A stretch of 64,000 nucleotides of DNA from Donghicola sp041224595 (GTDB lineage Bacteria > Pseudomonadota > Alphaproteobacteria > Rhodobacterales > Rhodobacteraceae): the NCBI RefSeq assembly GCF_041224595.1, contig NZ_JBGFGN010000135.1, positions 1 through 64,000 on the forward strand, given 5' to 3'. Positions 1 through 7,867 of the stretch are shown here, one piece after another. The notes under the pieces are model-generated. The model had not been told where the DNA came from and did no database searches. It saw only the letters and a program-made list of their open reading frames with translations. Position numbers and translations under genes: made by a program. Every line of letters begins with the position of its first letter. The first letter of the stretch is position 1.

Positions 1-138
1 ACCTCACAGAATTGGCCTGACGGCCAATGCGCCTTGGACCGGGCTTGCTATATGAGGGCCGCACGCTCCAAGGCGCTCGCCCCAAACTGGCCGACTTTTG
101 CTCCGCCACAATGGCCGAATTTTACTCCGCCGTTGACA
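1..138. mobile_element. End of a probable IS21-family insertion sequence
   Basis: Two 21-bp imperfect direct repeats lie 24 bp apart at 88-108 and 112-132; both begin TGGCCGA and contain CTCCGCC. The second is followed by a terminal CA dinucleotide at 137-138. Repeated terminal motifs of this kind and TG...CA termini are typical of IS21-family elements. The last bases coincide with the point where the reading frame of the neighbouring binding-protein gene loses sense. The transposase genes (istA/istB) would lie left of the window. The family assignment is from memory of such ends and no transposase is visible, so it is moderate. Confidence 0.55.
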
Positions 139-469
139 CCTGCACCTTGGGCTGCGAGCGCCCGCCTGCGATTACAAGATCGGGTGCCATCACGGCGAGC
201 GCTTCAAAATCAGGCTCGAACAGGGAGCCGACTGTGGGCACATCTTGCGTTGCCTTGGCCAGATAGGCGGGCGGCGTGATGTCCGGAATGCCTGCAATCT
301 CAACACCAAGTGCATTCAGGGTGTCGATGGCTGACAAGTCCAGCGCAACCACTGTGGCAGGGTTCAGGGGCGCGGATTGTGGACCGGTTGCCGTCTCGAC
401 GGTCACGGTTTCGGCGAGGGCAGTGACGGGAATGGCGGTTAAGGCAAGAGCGGCAAAAAGGGGTTTCAT
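122..469 (-). pseudogene. Siderophore/hemin ABC transporter substrate-binding protein, truncated by an IS end
   Basis: The start at 469 is preceded by AAGGAG. A lipid- or Sec-type signal peptide (MKPLFAALALTAIPVTALAE) leads into the N-terminal half of a periplasmic iron-siderophore/hemin binding protein, with VVALDLSAIDTLNALG and LVIAGGRSQPK typical of the FepB/FatB-like fold. Complete proteins are about 300 residues; here only about 111 codons of real sequence remain before the frame enters the IS end (at 138) and stops at 122. The product should be non-functional. The remainder of the gene, and any permease/ATPase partners, would be beyond the element to the left. Confidence 0.75.
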
Positions 470-718
470 CCAAAGCTCCTTGAGGGTCAGGGATTCAATC
501 GCAAAGTTGATCATAACAGTCAGCTTTAATTTCCGACAAAAATACTAGGTCTGACGAAGGCGCAAGCAAAAACTCTGTGATGAGGTGAAAAAGCGGACCT
601 GCCGGTTTCGGTGGGAACGCAGCGCGGCGCGACCATACATACCAGCGATAGGCCAAATGACGGCAATGCCGTTTACCGTGGGTGCAAGGTAACTCGATGC
701 TTTATGGGGATTTTTCAG

Positions 719-793
719 TGGCTCCGGCGGTAGGGATCGAACCTACGACCAATTGATTAACAGTCAACTGCTCTACCGCTGAGCTACGCCGGA
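719..793 (-). tRNA. tRNA-Asn (anticodon GTT)
   Basis: The minus strand folds as a full cloverleaf. The acceptor stem is TCCGGCG/CGCCGGA, and the D-arm contains TAGCTCAGCGGTAGAGC. The anticodon loop CTGTTAA carries GTT, and the T-arm has GGTTCGATCC. A genomically encoded CCA lies at 719-721. Length 75 nt including CCA. The gene stands alone between the disrupted binding-protein gene and gfa. Confidence 0.97.
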
Positions 794-1035
794 ACACTGT
801 AGGGCGTTCTATAATAAGAGCATTCTTTGGGCGCAAGCGGAAATTCCAAAAAACCTGAAAATGATTTTCAGCGCTCCTAAGGCCATGACGATTCTTGGAA
901 AACAGTCGCTGCGCATCTTCGATCAACTTTCAGAAACTGGCCAGACTTAGCGGGCCGATACTTAATGCTGAATTGTTTGACATGTCAGAGCGCCGCACTC
1001 TGCATTGGCGACCCGGATCAATGCAGGAGACAGAG

Positions 1036-1680
1036 ATGGGACGGTATGACTGGGACAGTGTGCTTCGTGGGTTTGACGGTCAAAACAGGGTGATCCACCC
1101 AAGCGCTGCAAAGCGTGATGTGAAACACGAAGGCGAGTTCGGTGGGGGTCACCTGAAATGTCACTGCCAAATCAGCCCGATTGTCGTCCGAGTGACGACA
1201 CAGGTTCAGCACAACCACCTATGCGGTTGCAGCCAGTGCTGGAAGCCTGATGGCGCACTGTTCTCGCAAATTGCTGTGGTCCCGCAAGAGGCTGTGGCAG
1301 TAATCGAGAATGGTGACAAACTGGGTTTGGTCGATCCGTCCTCTATGATCCGCCGTTATGCCTGTCGTGACTGCGGGGTGCATATGGTCGGTCGGATCGA
1401 ATCCAATACGCACAGTTTTTATGGGCTCGACTTCATTCATACAGAACTGTCCGAAGAGAAAGGTTGGGCGGGACCGACCTTTGCGGCCTATGTGAGCTCT
1501 GTCCTTGAGACAGGCTTTCCCGCTGACCAAATGTCCTACTTGCGAGCGCAGTTGCGCGCCTTGGGATTGGAGCCCTACGATTGCCTGTCGCCTGACCTCA
1601 TGGATGTTATTTCGCATCATGCATACTTTCGCAGCCGGTCACATGGTAGGCGGGATTCGGCCGAAGTGGCTGTCGGATAA
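1036..1680 (+). CDS. gfa: S-(hydroxymethyl)glutathione synthase (glutathione-dependent formaldehyde-activating enzyme)
   Basis: Gfa speeds the condensation of formaldehyde with glutathione, feeding S-hydroxymethylglutathione to FlhA at 9644. The 214-residue protein shows the family's zinc-binding cysteines (KCHCQ near residue 43, CGCSQCWKP near 67, CRDCGVHM near 112) and the conserved YGLDFIHTELSEEKGW and LGLEPYDCLSPDLMD stretches. The chosen ATG follows AGGAG by a normal spacing; an in-frame extension upstream to 895 has no ribosome site. It stands alone on the plus strand ahead of the response-regulator gene. The C-terminal tail of about 20 residues after LMDVISHH is not typical of the family. 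Confidence 0.9.
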   Translation: MGRYDWDSVLRGFDGQNRVIHPSAAKRDVKHEGEFGGGHLKCHCQISPIVVRVTTQVQHNHLCGCSQCWKPDGALFSQIAVVPQEAVAVIENGDKLGLVDPSSMIRRYACRDCGVHMVGRIESNTHSFYGLDFIHTELSEEKGWAGPTFAAYVSSVLETGFPADQMSYLRAQLRALGLEPYDCLSPDLMDVISHHAYFRSRSHGRRDSAEVAVG

Positions 1681-1775
1681 CCGCTTGGGCCAAGTGAAAT
1701 CCGAATAGTCCTGCCTATTTTTATGGTGCTTTTCTAGAATCATCGGGTACGCTTCCTGTCAGGGAGGAAATTACA

Positions 1776-2486
1776 ATGATTCAGGAACCAGCGGCGGAGT
1801 CGACTGGGCAGATGTGTTCTGTCCTGATTGTAGACGATCATCCACTTTACAGCGACGCGTTGACGGCGGCTCTGCGGAGCGAGAACCCGGAGTGCGAGGT
1901 TACGTCGGCGCGGTCTTTGCGGGCCGCTTTGAAAGCGCTTGATGACGGATGCCAGCCAGACCTCGTGATGTTCGATCTGAAATTGCCAGATGTGCTTGGT
2001 ATCTCTGGGTTCCTTTCATTGCGAGAGCGTATGCCGGACCTGCCAATTCTCGTGATTTCTTCGCTTACGTCAAATGACGTCGTTCATGCATTGATGGCAA
2101 AGGGCGCGGCGGGATTCCTGCCCAAAGATGCATGCTCTGAGATTTTGCGCGAGGTGGTGAGCACCGTCTTGGCAGGCGAAAGATACCTGCCCACCGCATA
2201 TCAGCAGTCCACCGCAAACGAAGAGCCCGAGCGGGTGACCGGAACCAAATTGGATGAACTCACCCCGCAACAGCAAAAGATCATGCGGCTGATCTGTTCT
2301 GGCAAAGCAAACAAACAGATCGCTTATGAACTGTGTCTCGCAGAGGCGACGGTCAAAGCCCATATCACGGCGTTGCTTCGGCGGCTTGGGGTGCAGAACC
2401 GGACTCAGGCAGCAATGATGATGGAAAGCTCTCTGGCGGCGGGGCAGTCTTCAGACCCTGACGCGCTTGCATTCCTGACCCATTAA
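1776..2486 (+). CDS. LuxR/NarL-family response regulator, candidate formaldehyde/methanol regulator (FlhR/RfdR-like)
   Basis: 236 residues: an N-terminal receiver domain with the acidic pair D20-D21 and the phospho-acceptor D67 in MFDLKLPD, then a C-terminal LuxR-type helix-turn-helix around 165-220 (LTPQQQKIMRLI...VKAHITALLRRLGV). Start follows AGGGAGGAAA. It lies 2 bp ahead of the FIST gene and heads a three-gene operon with a hybrid kinase. Paracoccus FlhSR and Rhodobacter sphaeroides RfdRS have this composition and control glutathione-dependent formaldehyde dehydrogenase. The location beside gfa, flhA and xoxF makes that role likely here, but it is inferred from context. Confidence 0.8.
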   Translation: MIQEPAAESTGQMCSVLIVDDHPLYSDALTAALRSENPECEVTSARSLRAALKALDDGCQPDLVMFDLKLPDVLGISGFLSLRERMPDLPILVISSLTSNDVVHALMAKGAAGFLPKDACSEILREVVSTVLAGERYLPTAYQQSTANEEPERVTGTKLDELTPQQQKIMRLICSGKANKQIAYELCLAEATVKAHITALLRRLGVQNRTQAAMMMESSLAAGQSSDPDALAFLTH

Positions 2487-2488
2487 TC

Positions 2489-3646
2489 ATGCTGGATCAA
2501 GGAAACACAGCACGGTTCGTGCGTGTGGCCCTATCCCGAGCCTCCACCGCGACCGAGGCTGTGACCGAAGCTGTCGCGCAGGTGGACCGGCGCGCAACGT
2601 GCTTTGTCATGGCCTTTGTGCCGGATCATCTGGACCGAGAGGTGCTGGCGAGTGAGCTTGATCGGCAGATGGGGGGCGTTCCGGTGTTCGGGTGCACGAC
2701 AGCGGGCCAGATTACGCCCCATGGGTATGACACCGAGTCCCTGATGCTGATCGCGTTTCCACGGCGGTACTTCCGCTGTGCCTCGATGTTTGTCGAGCAC
2801 CTTCGCGACTTCCCGATGCGCGAAATGAGTCAAAAGGTCGATCGCCTCAAAACCCAGTTCCAGCGAACTGCAGGATGGCGCAGGTTGGGTTTGGTTTTGT
2901 GTGATGGCGTGTCGAAACAAGAGGATTTGCTTGTCTCGACCTTACAGCTCTGCCTCGGGGAAATCCCGGTTTATGGGGGCTCTGCGGGGGATGGGCTGAA
3001 GTTTCAAGAAACCTATGTTCTTCATGGAGGGCGGTTTCATTCTGGCGCAGCGCTCATGCTCCTGATTGAAACGGCACTGGATTTTTCTGGCGTCGGGTTC
3101 GACCATTTCCGGCCGACAGATACCTTGATGGTGGTGACTGACGCTTTGCCCGAAGAGCGGGTCGTGCTGGAGTTGAACGGTGCCCCGGCAGCTTTGGAGT
3201 ACGCGCGCAAGATTGGTGTTGCGGTGGAGGATCTCTCTCCCGAGGTCTTTGCCGAGAATCCCGTGCTCGTCCGACAGAACGCGAATTTCCACGTGCGGGC
3301 GATCCATTCGGTCGAGGATAATCACGGGCTCTCGTTTATGGGGGCGATTGACGATGGCCTGCTGCTGACCCTGGGGACTGGAACAGAGATCATCAATGCG
3401 CTGGAGACTGGTCTGGGGCTGAAGGGCAGCGCGGATCAACCGCCAGACTTTATCCTTGGGTTTGACTGCATCCTGCGCAAACTGGAATTTACCCAGAAGG
3501 GGATGCTGGACGACGTTTCTGCGGTGTTTCGCAAATACAACGTGCTTGGCTTCAACACATATGGCGAACAGCACTGCGGGGTCCACGTGAACCAAACCTT
3601 TGTAGGCGTTGCGTTTTTCGAGCACACGCCGGAGGATCTGCATTGA
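2489..3646 (+). CDS. FIST domain sensory protein
   Basis: 385 residues with FIST_N (about 25-220; PVFGCTTAGQITPHGYD, PVYGGSAGDGLKF) and FIST_C (about 225-370, ending in GFNTYGEQHCGVHVNQTFVGVAFFE). There is no signal peptide, so it should be cytoplasmic. FIST proteins are small-ligand sensors; the Pseudomonas NosP example binds heme/NO and modulates the co-encoded kinase NahK. Here the gene lies between a LuxR-type regulator and a hybrid kinase and overlaps the kinase start by 4 bp (TTGA). A role as ligand-sensing partner of that kinase is inferred. The ligand is unknown; a C1 intermediate would fit the neighbours. Confidence 0.85.
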   Translation: MLDQGNTARFVRVALSRASTATEAVTEAVAQVDRRATCFVMAFVPDHLDREVLASELDRQMGGVPVFGCTTAGQITPHGYDTESLMLIAFPRRYFRCASMFVEHLRDFPMREMSQKVDRLKTQFQRTAGWRRLGLVLCDGVSKQEDLLVSTLQLCLGEIPVYGGSAGDGLKFQETYVLHGGRFHSGAALMLLIETALDFSGVGFDHFRPTDTLMVVTDALPEERVVLELNGAPAALEYARKIGVAVEDLSPEVFAENPVLVRQNANFHVRAIHSVEDNHGLSFMGAIDDGLLLTLGTGTEIINALETGLGLKGSADQPPDFILGFDCILRKLEFTQKGMLDDVSAVFRKYNVLGFNTYGEQHCGVHVNQTFVGVAFFEHTPEDLH

Positions 3647-5901
3647 TCAATCCCGCCGACAGCCCGCAGGAACAAATCCGCAAACAGGCCAAGATTATCG
3701 ATGCGCTTATTCGCCGGATGAACCACCAGCACGAACTGGGGAACTCGGCCTATGCGACATTTCAATCGGCGGTCGCGATGCAAGACAAAATGCACGAACA
3801 GTCGCGGGATCTGGCACGTACTACGTCTGAATTGGCAAATGTTCGCATCGAGAGAGAGCGCACGCGCAAGAACCTGACCAGTGCGCTTGCCGCGATGGAA
3901 GGGGGCTTTGCGCTTTTTAACCGGTGCCGGTTGGAAGTCAGCAATGAACTTTTTCAGATGGTGCTGCCCGATATCTCGGGGCGCATTCAACCCGGTCTGG
4001 AAATCGACGCCTATATCGAGGCGATGCTGTCGAGCGAACATCTGGTTGGCACGGACGGGCGTCTTTTTGGGGCACTGGCGCAAGTGCGCCGCTCAGCCGT
4101 CGGAGCTGCGGTGAATGCAGTCGTCGCCGAGCTGGTGGGGGATCGTTTCTTCCAAGTAAATCTTCAGCGCACAAGTGAAGACAACATCGTCATCCTGTTG
4201 ACCGACATTAGCCGGATTGTGCGCCAGAACCGCAGCGAGAAGGAAAACCTGATCGACCGTCAGGCAAATTATTTGCAGGCGGTGTTTCAGAATATGACTT
4301 CCGGCGTTTGTACCTTTGATGCGGATGGGCGGGTCAAAATGTACAACCAGCGGTTCCGTCAGCTCTTGGGCCTGCCCTACACGCTACTTCAGACAGGCTC
4401 CGAATTGGACCTCATTGTCCGACATGTGAAATCGCATGCGGTGTTTGAAGACGAGGACGCTTTTGATGTGCCGTTCTGGATGGAGCGATTGCGCAAACAG
4501 GGGCGGTTCCGATCACGTCTTCGCCATGCAAACGGGCGCATCTTGGATATGCACTCGCACGTCTTGCCTGATGGCGGTTTTGTGGTCGATCTGGGAGACG
4601 TGTCAGCCGAGATCCGCACTGCCGAGATGCTCGAAAACCGCGTGGCAGAGCGCACTGGTGAACTCACCGAAGCCAATGTCCGTCTACGCGAACAATACGA
4701 AGAGAAGGCCCGCGTCGAAGAGAAATTACGTGTCGCCAAAGAGGCGGCAGAGGCAGCGGTATCGTCGAAAACCCGTTTCTTGGCGGCGGCCAGCCATGAC
4801 CTGTTGCAACCAATCAATGCGGCCAAGCTCCTGATTTCGACGATCAAAGAAGAGACCAAAGGCGACCCTGTGCATCCAATGGTCAAACGGCTCCAGTCGT
4901 CCTTTAGCTCGACCGAACAGCTCCTTCATGCACTGCTTGATATCTCGCGGCTGGATAGTGCCGATGCCAGCGCGTTGCAGCCGTCGAATGTGTGCCTCGG
5001 GACGTTGATGCAAGGTGTCTACGAAGACCAGATGCGCGTCGCCGAAGACAAGGGTGTGCGACTGGATGTAGTGCCTGCGATGGTCTTTGTCCGGTCCGAT
5101 CCGGTTTACCTGTTGCGGTCTATACAAAACCTCGTGGTGAACGCGATCCAGTACACCCCCGAGGGGGGGCGCGTTCTGGTTGGGTGCCGTCGGCATGGGA
5201 ATAAAGTGGTTCTTGAAGTTTGGGATACGGGCATCGGTATCACGCTGAAGGATCAGTCCAGAGTTTTCGAAGAGTTTACCCGCGCTGGGAATGTTCCGAT
5301 CGGCTCTGGTGTCGGACTTGGGTTGTCGATTGTCGAACGCACCTGCCGCCACATGGGCCACCAAGTCTGGGTGAAATCGAAACCCGGCGTGGGTTCTGTA
5401 TTTTCGATAGCTATGGATCGCGTGGCTGTTCGACCCGAACAGATCGAAGAACGCGTTCCGGTAAATATCAATGAATCCAGCACGATGGATTTGATTGTTC
5501 TGGTTGTCGAAGATGATCCTTCGGTCCAGTTCGCCATGGTCAAGAAGCTAGAACAGTGGGGTGCGTCGGTTCTGGGGGCCAGTTCGACATCAGAGGCGCT
5601 GCGTCATGTGCGCGACATGGGCATCCCGCCGGACATCATCTTGGCGGATTATCAACTCGGAATGACGGATACTGGGATCAACGCAATCCGCGCGGTGCGG
5701 CAACTGACAGCCATGAACGTGCCCGCGATCATGATCACTGCGGATCGTGGTGATCATTTACTAAAGATCGGGTCAGAGCACCAAATACCGGTTCTGACCA
5801 AGCCGGTGCGCCTGCGAAAACTGCGGCCTCTGATCGAATGGTTGACCCGTGATCCGGTGGAACCTTTGGTCGCCGCCGGCACAGACGAAAGTCGGCAATG
5901 A
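3643..5901 (+). CDS. Hybrid sensor histidine kinase with PAS-like domains and C-terminal receiver (FlhS/NahK-like)
   Basis: 752 residues without a membrane segment. An N-terminal coiled coil (about 1-80) precedes two PAS-like segments (about 82-195 and 208-325) and a second coiled coil (330-375). The HisKA box follows, with His385 in AASHDLLQP, then a HATPase domain (NLVVNAIQYT, VWDTGIGI, GVGLGLSIV) and a receiver starting near 630 (VVEDDPS, ILADYQLG). The start is TTG, 7 nt after GGAGG and overlapping the FIST stop. The soluble architecture with an adjacent FIST protein mirrors NahK/NosP and the ErcS'/FlhS kinases of alcohol-oxidation regulons. It probably phosphorylates the response regulator at 1776. 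Confidence 0.85.
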   Translation: MINPADSPQEQIRKQAKIIDALIRRMNHQHELGNSAYATFQSAVAMQDKMHEQSRDLARTTSELANVRIERERTRKNLTSALAAMEGGFALFNRCRLEVSNELFQMVLPDISGRIQPGLEIDAYIEAMLSSEHLVGTDGRLFGALAQVRRSAVGAAVNAVVAELVGDRFFQVNLQRTSEDNIVILLTDISRIVRQNRSEKENLIDRQANYLQAVFQNMTSGVCTFDADGRVKMYNQRFRQLLGLPYTLLQTGSELDLIVRHVKSHAVFEDEDAFDVPFWMERLRKQGRFRSRLRHANGRILDMHSHVLPDGGFVVDLGDVSAEIRTAEMLENRVAERTGELTEANVRLREQYEEKARVEEKLRVAKEAAEAAVSSKTRFLAAASHDLLQPINAAKLLISTIKEETKGDPVHPMVKRLQSSFSSTEQLLHALLDISRLDSADASALQPSNVCLGTLMQGVYEDQMRVAEDKGVRLDVVPAMVFVRSDPVYLLRSIQNLVVNAIQYTPEGGRVLVGCRRHGNKVVLEVWDTGIGITLKDQSRVFEEFTRAGNVPIGSGVGLGLSIVERTCRHMGHQVWVKSKPGVGSVFSIAMDRVAVRPEQIEERVPVNINESSTMDLIVLVVEDDPSVQFAMVKKLEQWGASVLGASSTSEALRHVRDMGIPPDIILADYQLGMTDTGINAIRAVRQLTAMNVPAIMITADRGDHLLKIGSEHQIPVLTKPVRLRKLRPLIEWLTRDPVEPLVAAGTDESRQ

Positions 5902-5947
5902 CTGCCATTGCCGAGCGGTTAGGCTGATCCTCGGGGAGGAGTTTATC

Positions 5948-6613
5948 ATGCGGAAAACATTGCTATCTTTGGCCTTGGTGTGCGCCGTGGGCGCGCCTGT
6001 TCATGGTGCTGTTCTAGAGGGTAATGCCCTTTACGAGACACTATTCAAAACGGGGACATTGGCGCAGATCGAGACAGGTGAAAAGTTGGTTTACCGCCGA
6101 GACGTCACCAACAAAGCACTGCCTGATGCGGCCACCCGAGACACCGGCGATGTTGTTCTGTCGCTCGAACAAGGCGACGCGCTGATGGCGAACCTCGAGT
6201 TTCGCCAAGATGACATGCATCGCAATCTAGGAAGCTTTCCTGCCAGTATCGGAAACCCGATGATTATGTATTTTGCCGAAACGGTCGCGCGTGACATGGC
6301 CGAAACGTCCGGTGGTAGCCCGTTCTATATCAGGAACCGCTTGAAAGAGGCGTTGGTCAGCGCGGCAGAGATCACAGAGGGTGAGGCTGACCTAGAGGGC
6401 ACGGATATACCTGTAAAAATCGTCGTGCTGCGCCCCTTTGCCGATGACCCAAACCGCGACCGGATGCATGGGTTTGAGGATTTGGAACTGACCGTCGCCA
6501 TGTCGGACTCAGTGCCCGGATGGTATCTGTCGCTGACGGCGGTGACCCCAGCAGAGAGCACTGTGGGCTACAGATCCGAAACCCGCTTCGTTACTGTAGA
6601 GGCCACGCAATGA
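5948..6613 (+). CDS. Secreted protein of unknown function in the methanol-oxidation cluster
   Basis: 221 residues with a Sec signal peptide (MRKTLLSLALVCAVGAPVHGA) cleaved near residue 20, then a mostly beta/polar mature domain with no cysteine and no motif I recognise. The start is supported by GGGGAGGAG and by the signal peptide; an in-frame extension back to 5849 lacks both. It overlaps the next gene by ATGA, so the two are translationally coupled. The position after the regulator operon and before the SoxYZ-like carrier suggests a periplasmic accessory role in quinoprotein methanol oxidation. No function is assigned. Confidence 0.75.
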   Translation: MRKTLLSLALVCAVGAPVHGAVLEGNALYETLFKTGTLAQIETGEKLVYRRDVTNKALPDAATRDTGDVVLSLEQGDALMANLEFRQDDMHRNLGSFPASIGNPMIMYFAETVARDMAETSGGSPFYIRNRLKEALVSAAEITEGEADLEGTDIPVKIVVLRPFADDPNRDRMHGFEDLELTVAMSDSVPGWYLSLTAVTPAESTVGYRSETRFVTVEATQ

Positions 6614-6954
6614 AATTACCGGCGATCTTACTGGCTCTGTCCACGCTTCCTGCTTATGGGCAGAGTGTTGCGCAGCAATTCAATGATTACCCGACAGCTG
6701 CGCGGGCGGACTATGTGTTCGCCTGTATGGCGAGCAATGGCCAGACCCGACAGTCTCTTGAAAAGTGCGCGTGTTCCATCGACGAGATCGCGACGATCTT
6801 GCCTTATGAAAAATATGTTGAGGCAGAGACGGTGCTGTCTATGCGACGCACAGGCGGCGAGCGCATGGCAATCTTTCAAAGCGCGGCCTCCGCTTCGGCG
6901 CTGGTGGCCGACCTGCGGCGGGCGCAGGCCGAAGCCGAGGTGATTTGCTTTTGA
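6610..6954 (+). CDS. Small secreted protein of unknown function (cysteine pair CAC)
   Basis: 114 residues: signal peptide (MKLPAILLALSTLPAYGQS), then an alpha-helical domain with three cysteines before the C-terminal one (FACMASNG, EKCACSIDE, VICF). The ATGA overlap with the preceding gene fixes the start. The Cys spacing could permit a disulfide-linked helical hairpin, or metal or heme contact, but there is no CxxCH, so it is not a standard c-type cytochrome. It ends one base from the stop of the convergent SoxYZ-like gene. Confidence 0.7.
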   Translation: MKLPAILLALSTLPAYGQSVAQQFNDYPTAARADYVFACMASNGQTRQSLEKCACSIDEIATILPYEKYVEAETVLSMRRTGGERMAIFQSAASASALVADLRRAQAEAEVICF

Positions 6955-7743
6955 TCAACTGCCCGATTTGGGCAGTACGTTTCGCCAGATGTTGCCTTCG
7001 GTATCGGTGGCCTGGACGATCAGATCGTCGGCCCCGGTGTCGGTGTAGGTGAACCGGAACACCGGGTTTTCGCTGATCGAAATACCGCCTTCCATCGTAA
7101 AGAGAACCGCGTCCCCCTGAAGCACCTCAATCTCGCTCAGGAAGTGAGCGGGAATGAATAGCTGGGTCAACTGGTCGCGCTGAAGTCCCGAATAATTCGG
7201 ATGCCGGATCATGATCTGCGCTTCACGGCGATTGTGGTCTTGGGGTGCGAACTGGCGCAGTTTCATCTTGCCCATGTCAGCTTTGGCCATCTCCGGATCG
7301 CGGGTGGCTGGGGCAGAGCAGCCGCCCGACGCTTTGACAAATCCGCCATCCATCGCCAGACCATTTGGCGTTTTGGCCAGAACTCGGACGTTCGAGTAGG
7401 CGTTCACACGTACCCGCAATTCAAAATCAAGCGGCAGCATTTCCGGCCCGAAGTTGAAAGTGCCTGCCACTGGCGCCGGGTTTTCGTCAATGACGACGGT
7501 GGCCGCTGTGACGGCCATGGCGGGATCGGTCTGGATGATCCGGATCGGGACGGTGCCGGCGTCTTGGGCGCGTTTCGGGGCCTCGATCTTGAACATGCCC
7601 GTTGCGGGAATGGGTGTGAGTTCGCCGATAACGTCGGCCTGTAACGCGTCCCATGTGGGACTGTCTTTCATAGGCGCGGTCTCGCCAAAGGCAGGTAGCG
7701 CGATGGACAAAGCCAGCGCAGCAACAAGGCAGCGTGTGATCAT
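6955..7743 (-). CDS. Quinoprotein dehydrogenase-associated SoxYZ-like carrier protein
   Basis: 262 residues with signal peptide (MITRCLVAALALSIALPAFGE). The N-terminal half is SoxY-like and ends in the carrier motif KASGGCSAP near residue 144, whose cysteine in SoxY holds the substrate covalently. The C-terminal half is SoxZ-like (RQFAPQDHNRREAQIMIRHP...SENPVFRFTYTD). The SoxY and SoxZ functions are fused in one chain. Fused carriers of this kind are known beside PQQ alcohol dehydrogenases rather than thiosulfate oxidation genes, and no other sox genes are visible. The start follows AAGGAGGAG. It is transcribed divergently from the metallohydrolase at 7868. Confidence 0.85.
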   Translation of the reverse strand: MITRCLVAALALSIALPAFGETAPMKDSPTWDALQADVIGELTPIPATGMFKIEAPKRAQDAGTVPIRIIQTDPAMAVTAATVVIDENPAPVAGTFNFGPEMLPLDFELRVRVNAYSNVRVLAKTPNGLAMDGGFVKASGGCSAPATRDPEMAKADMGKMKLRQFAPQDHNRREAQIMIRHPNYSGLQRDQLTQLFIPAHFLSEIEVLQGDAVLFTMEGGISISENPVFRFTYTDTGADDLIVQATDTEGNIWRNVLPKSGS

Positions 7744-7867
7744 TTGGGCTCCTCCTTGAGGGCGAAGTATGCCAGATCAGCAACGCGTTTCTCATACCGC
7801 CGAAAGTCTGTGTGGTCCGCAGGGAGCTGGCCCCCAACCCTTGAGGCAAATTGGATGGGAGGCCGTG

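Noticed and set aside
27..279. Two short plus-strand open frames near the left edge
   Set aside because: They run through the IS end into the antisense of the binding-protein pseudogene and show no protein-like composition.
702..926. 74-codon minus-strand frame
   Set aside because: It covers the tRNA-Asn gene; the translated tRNA explains it.
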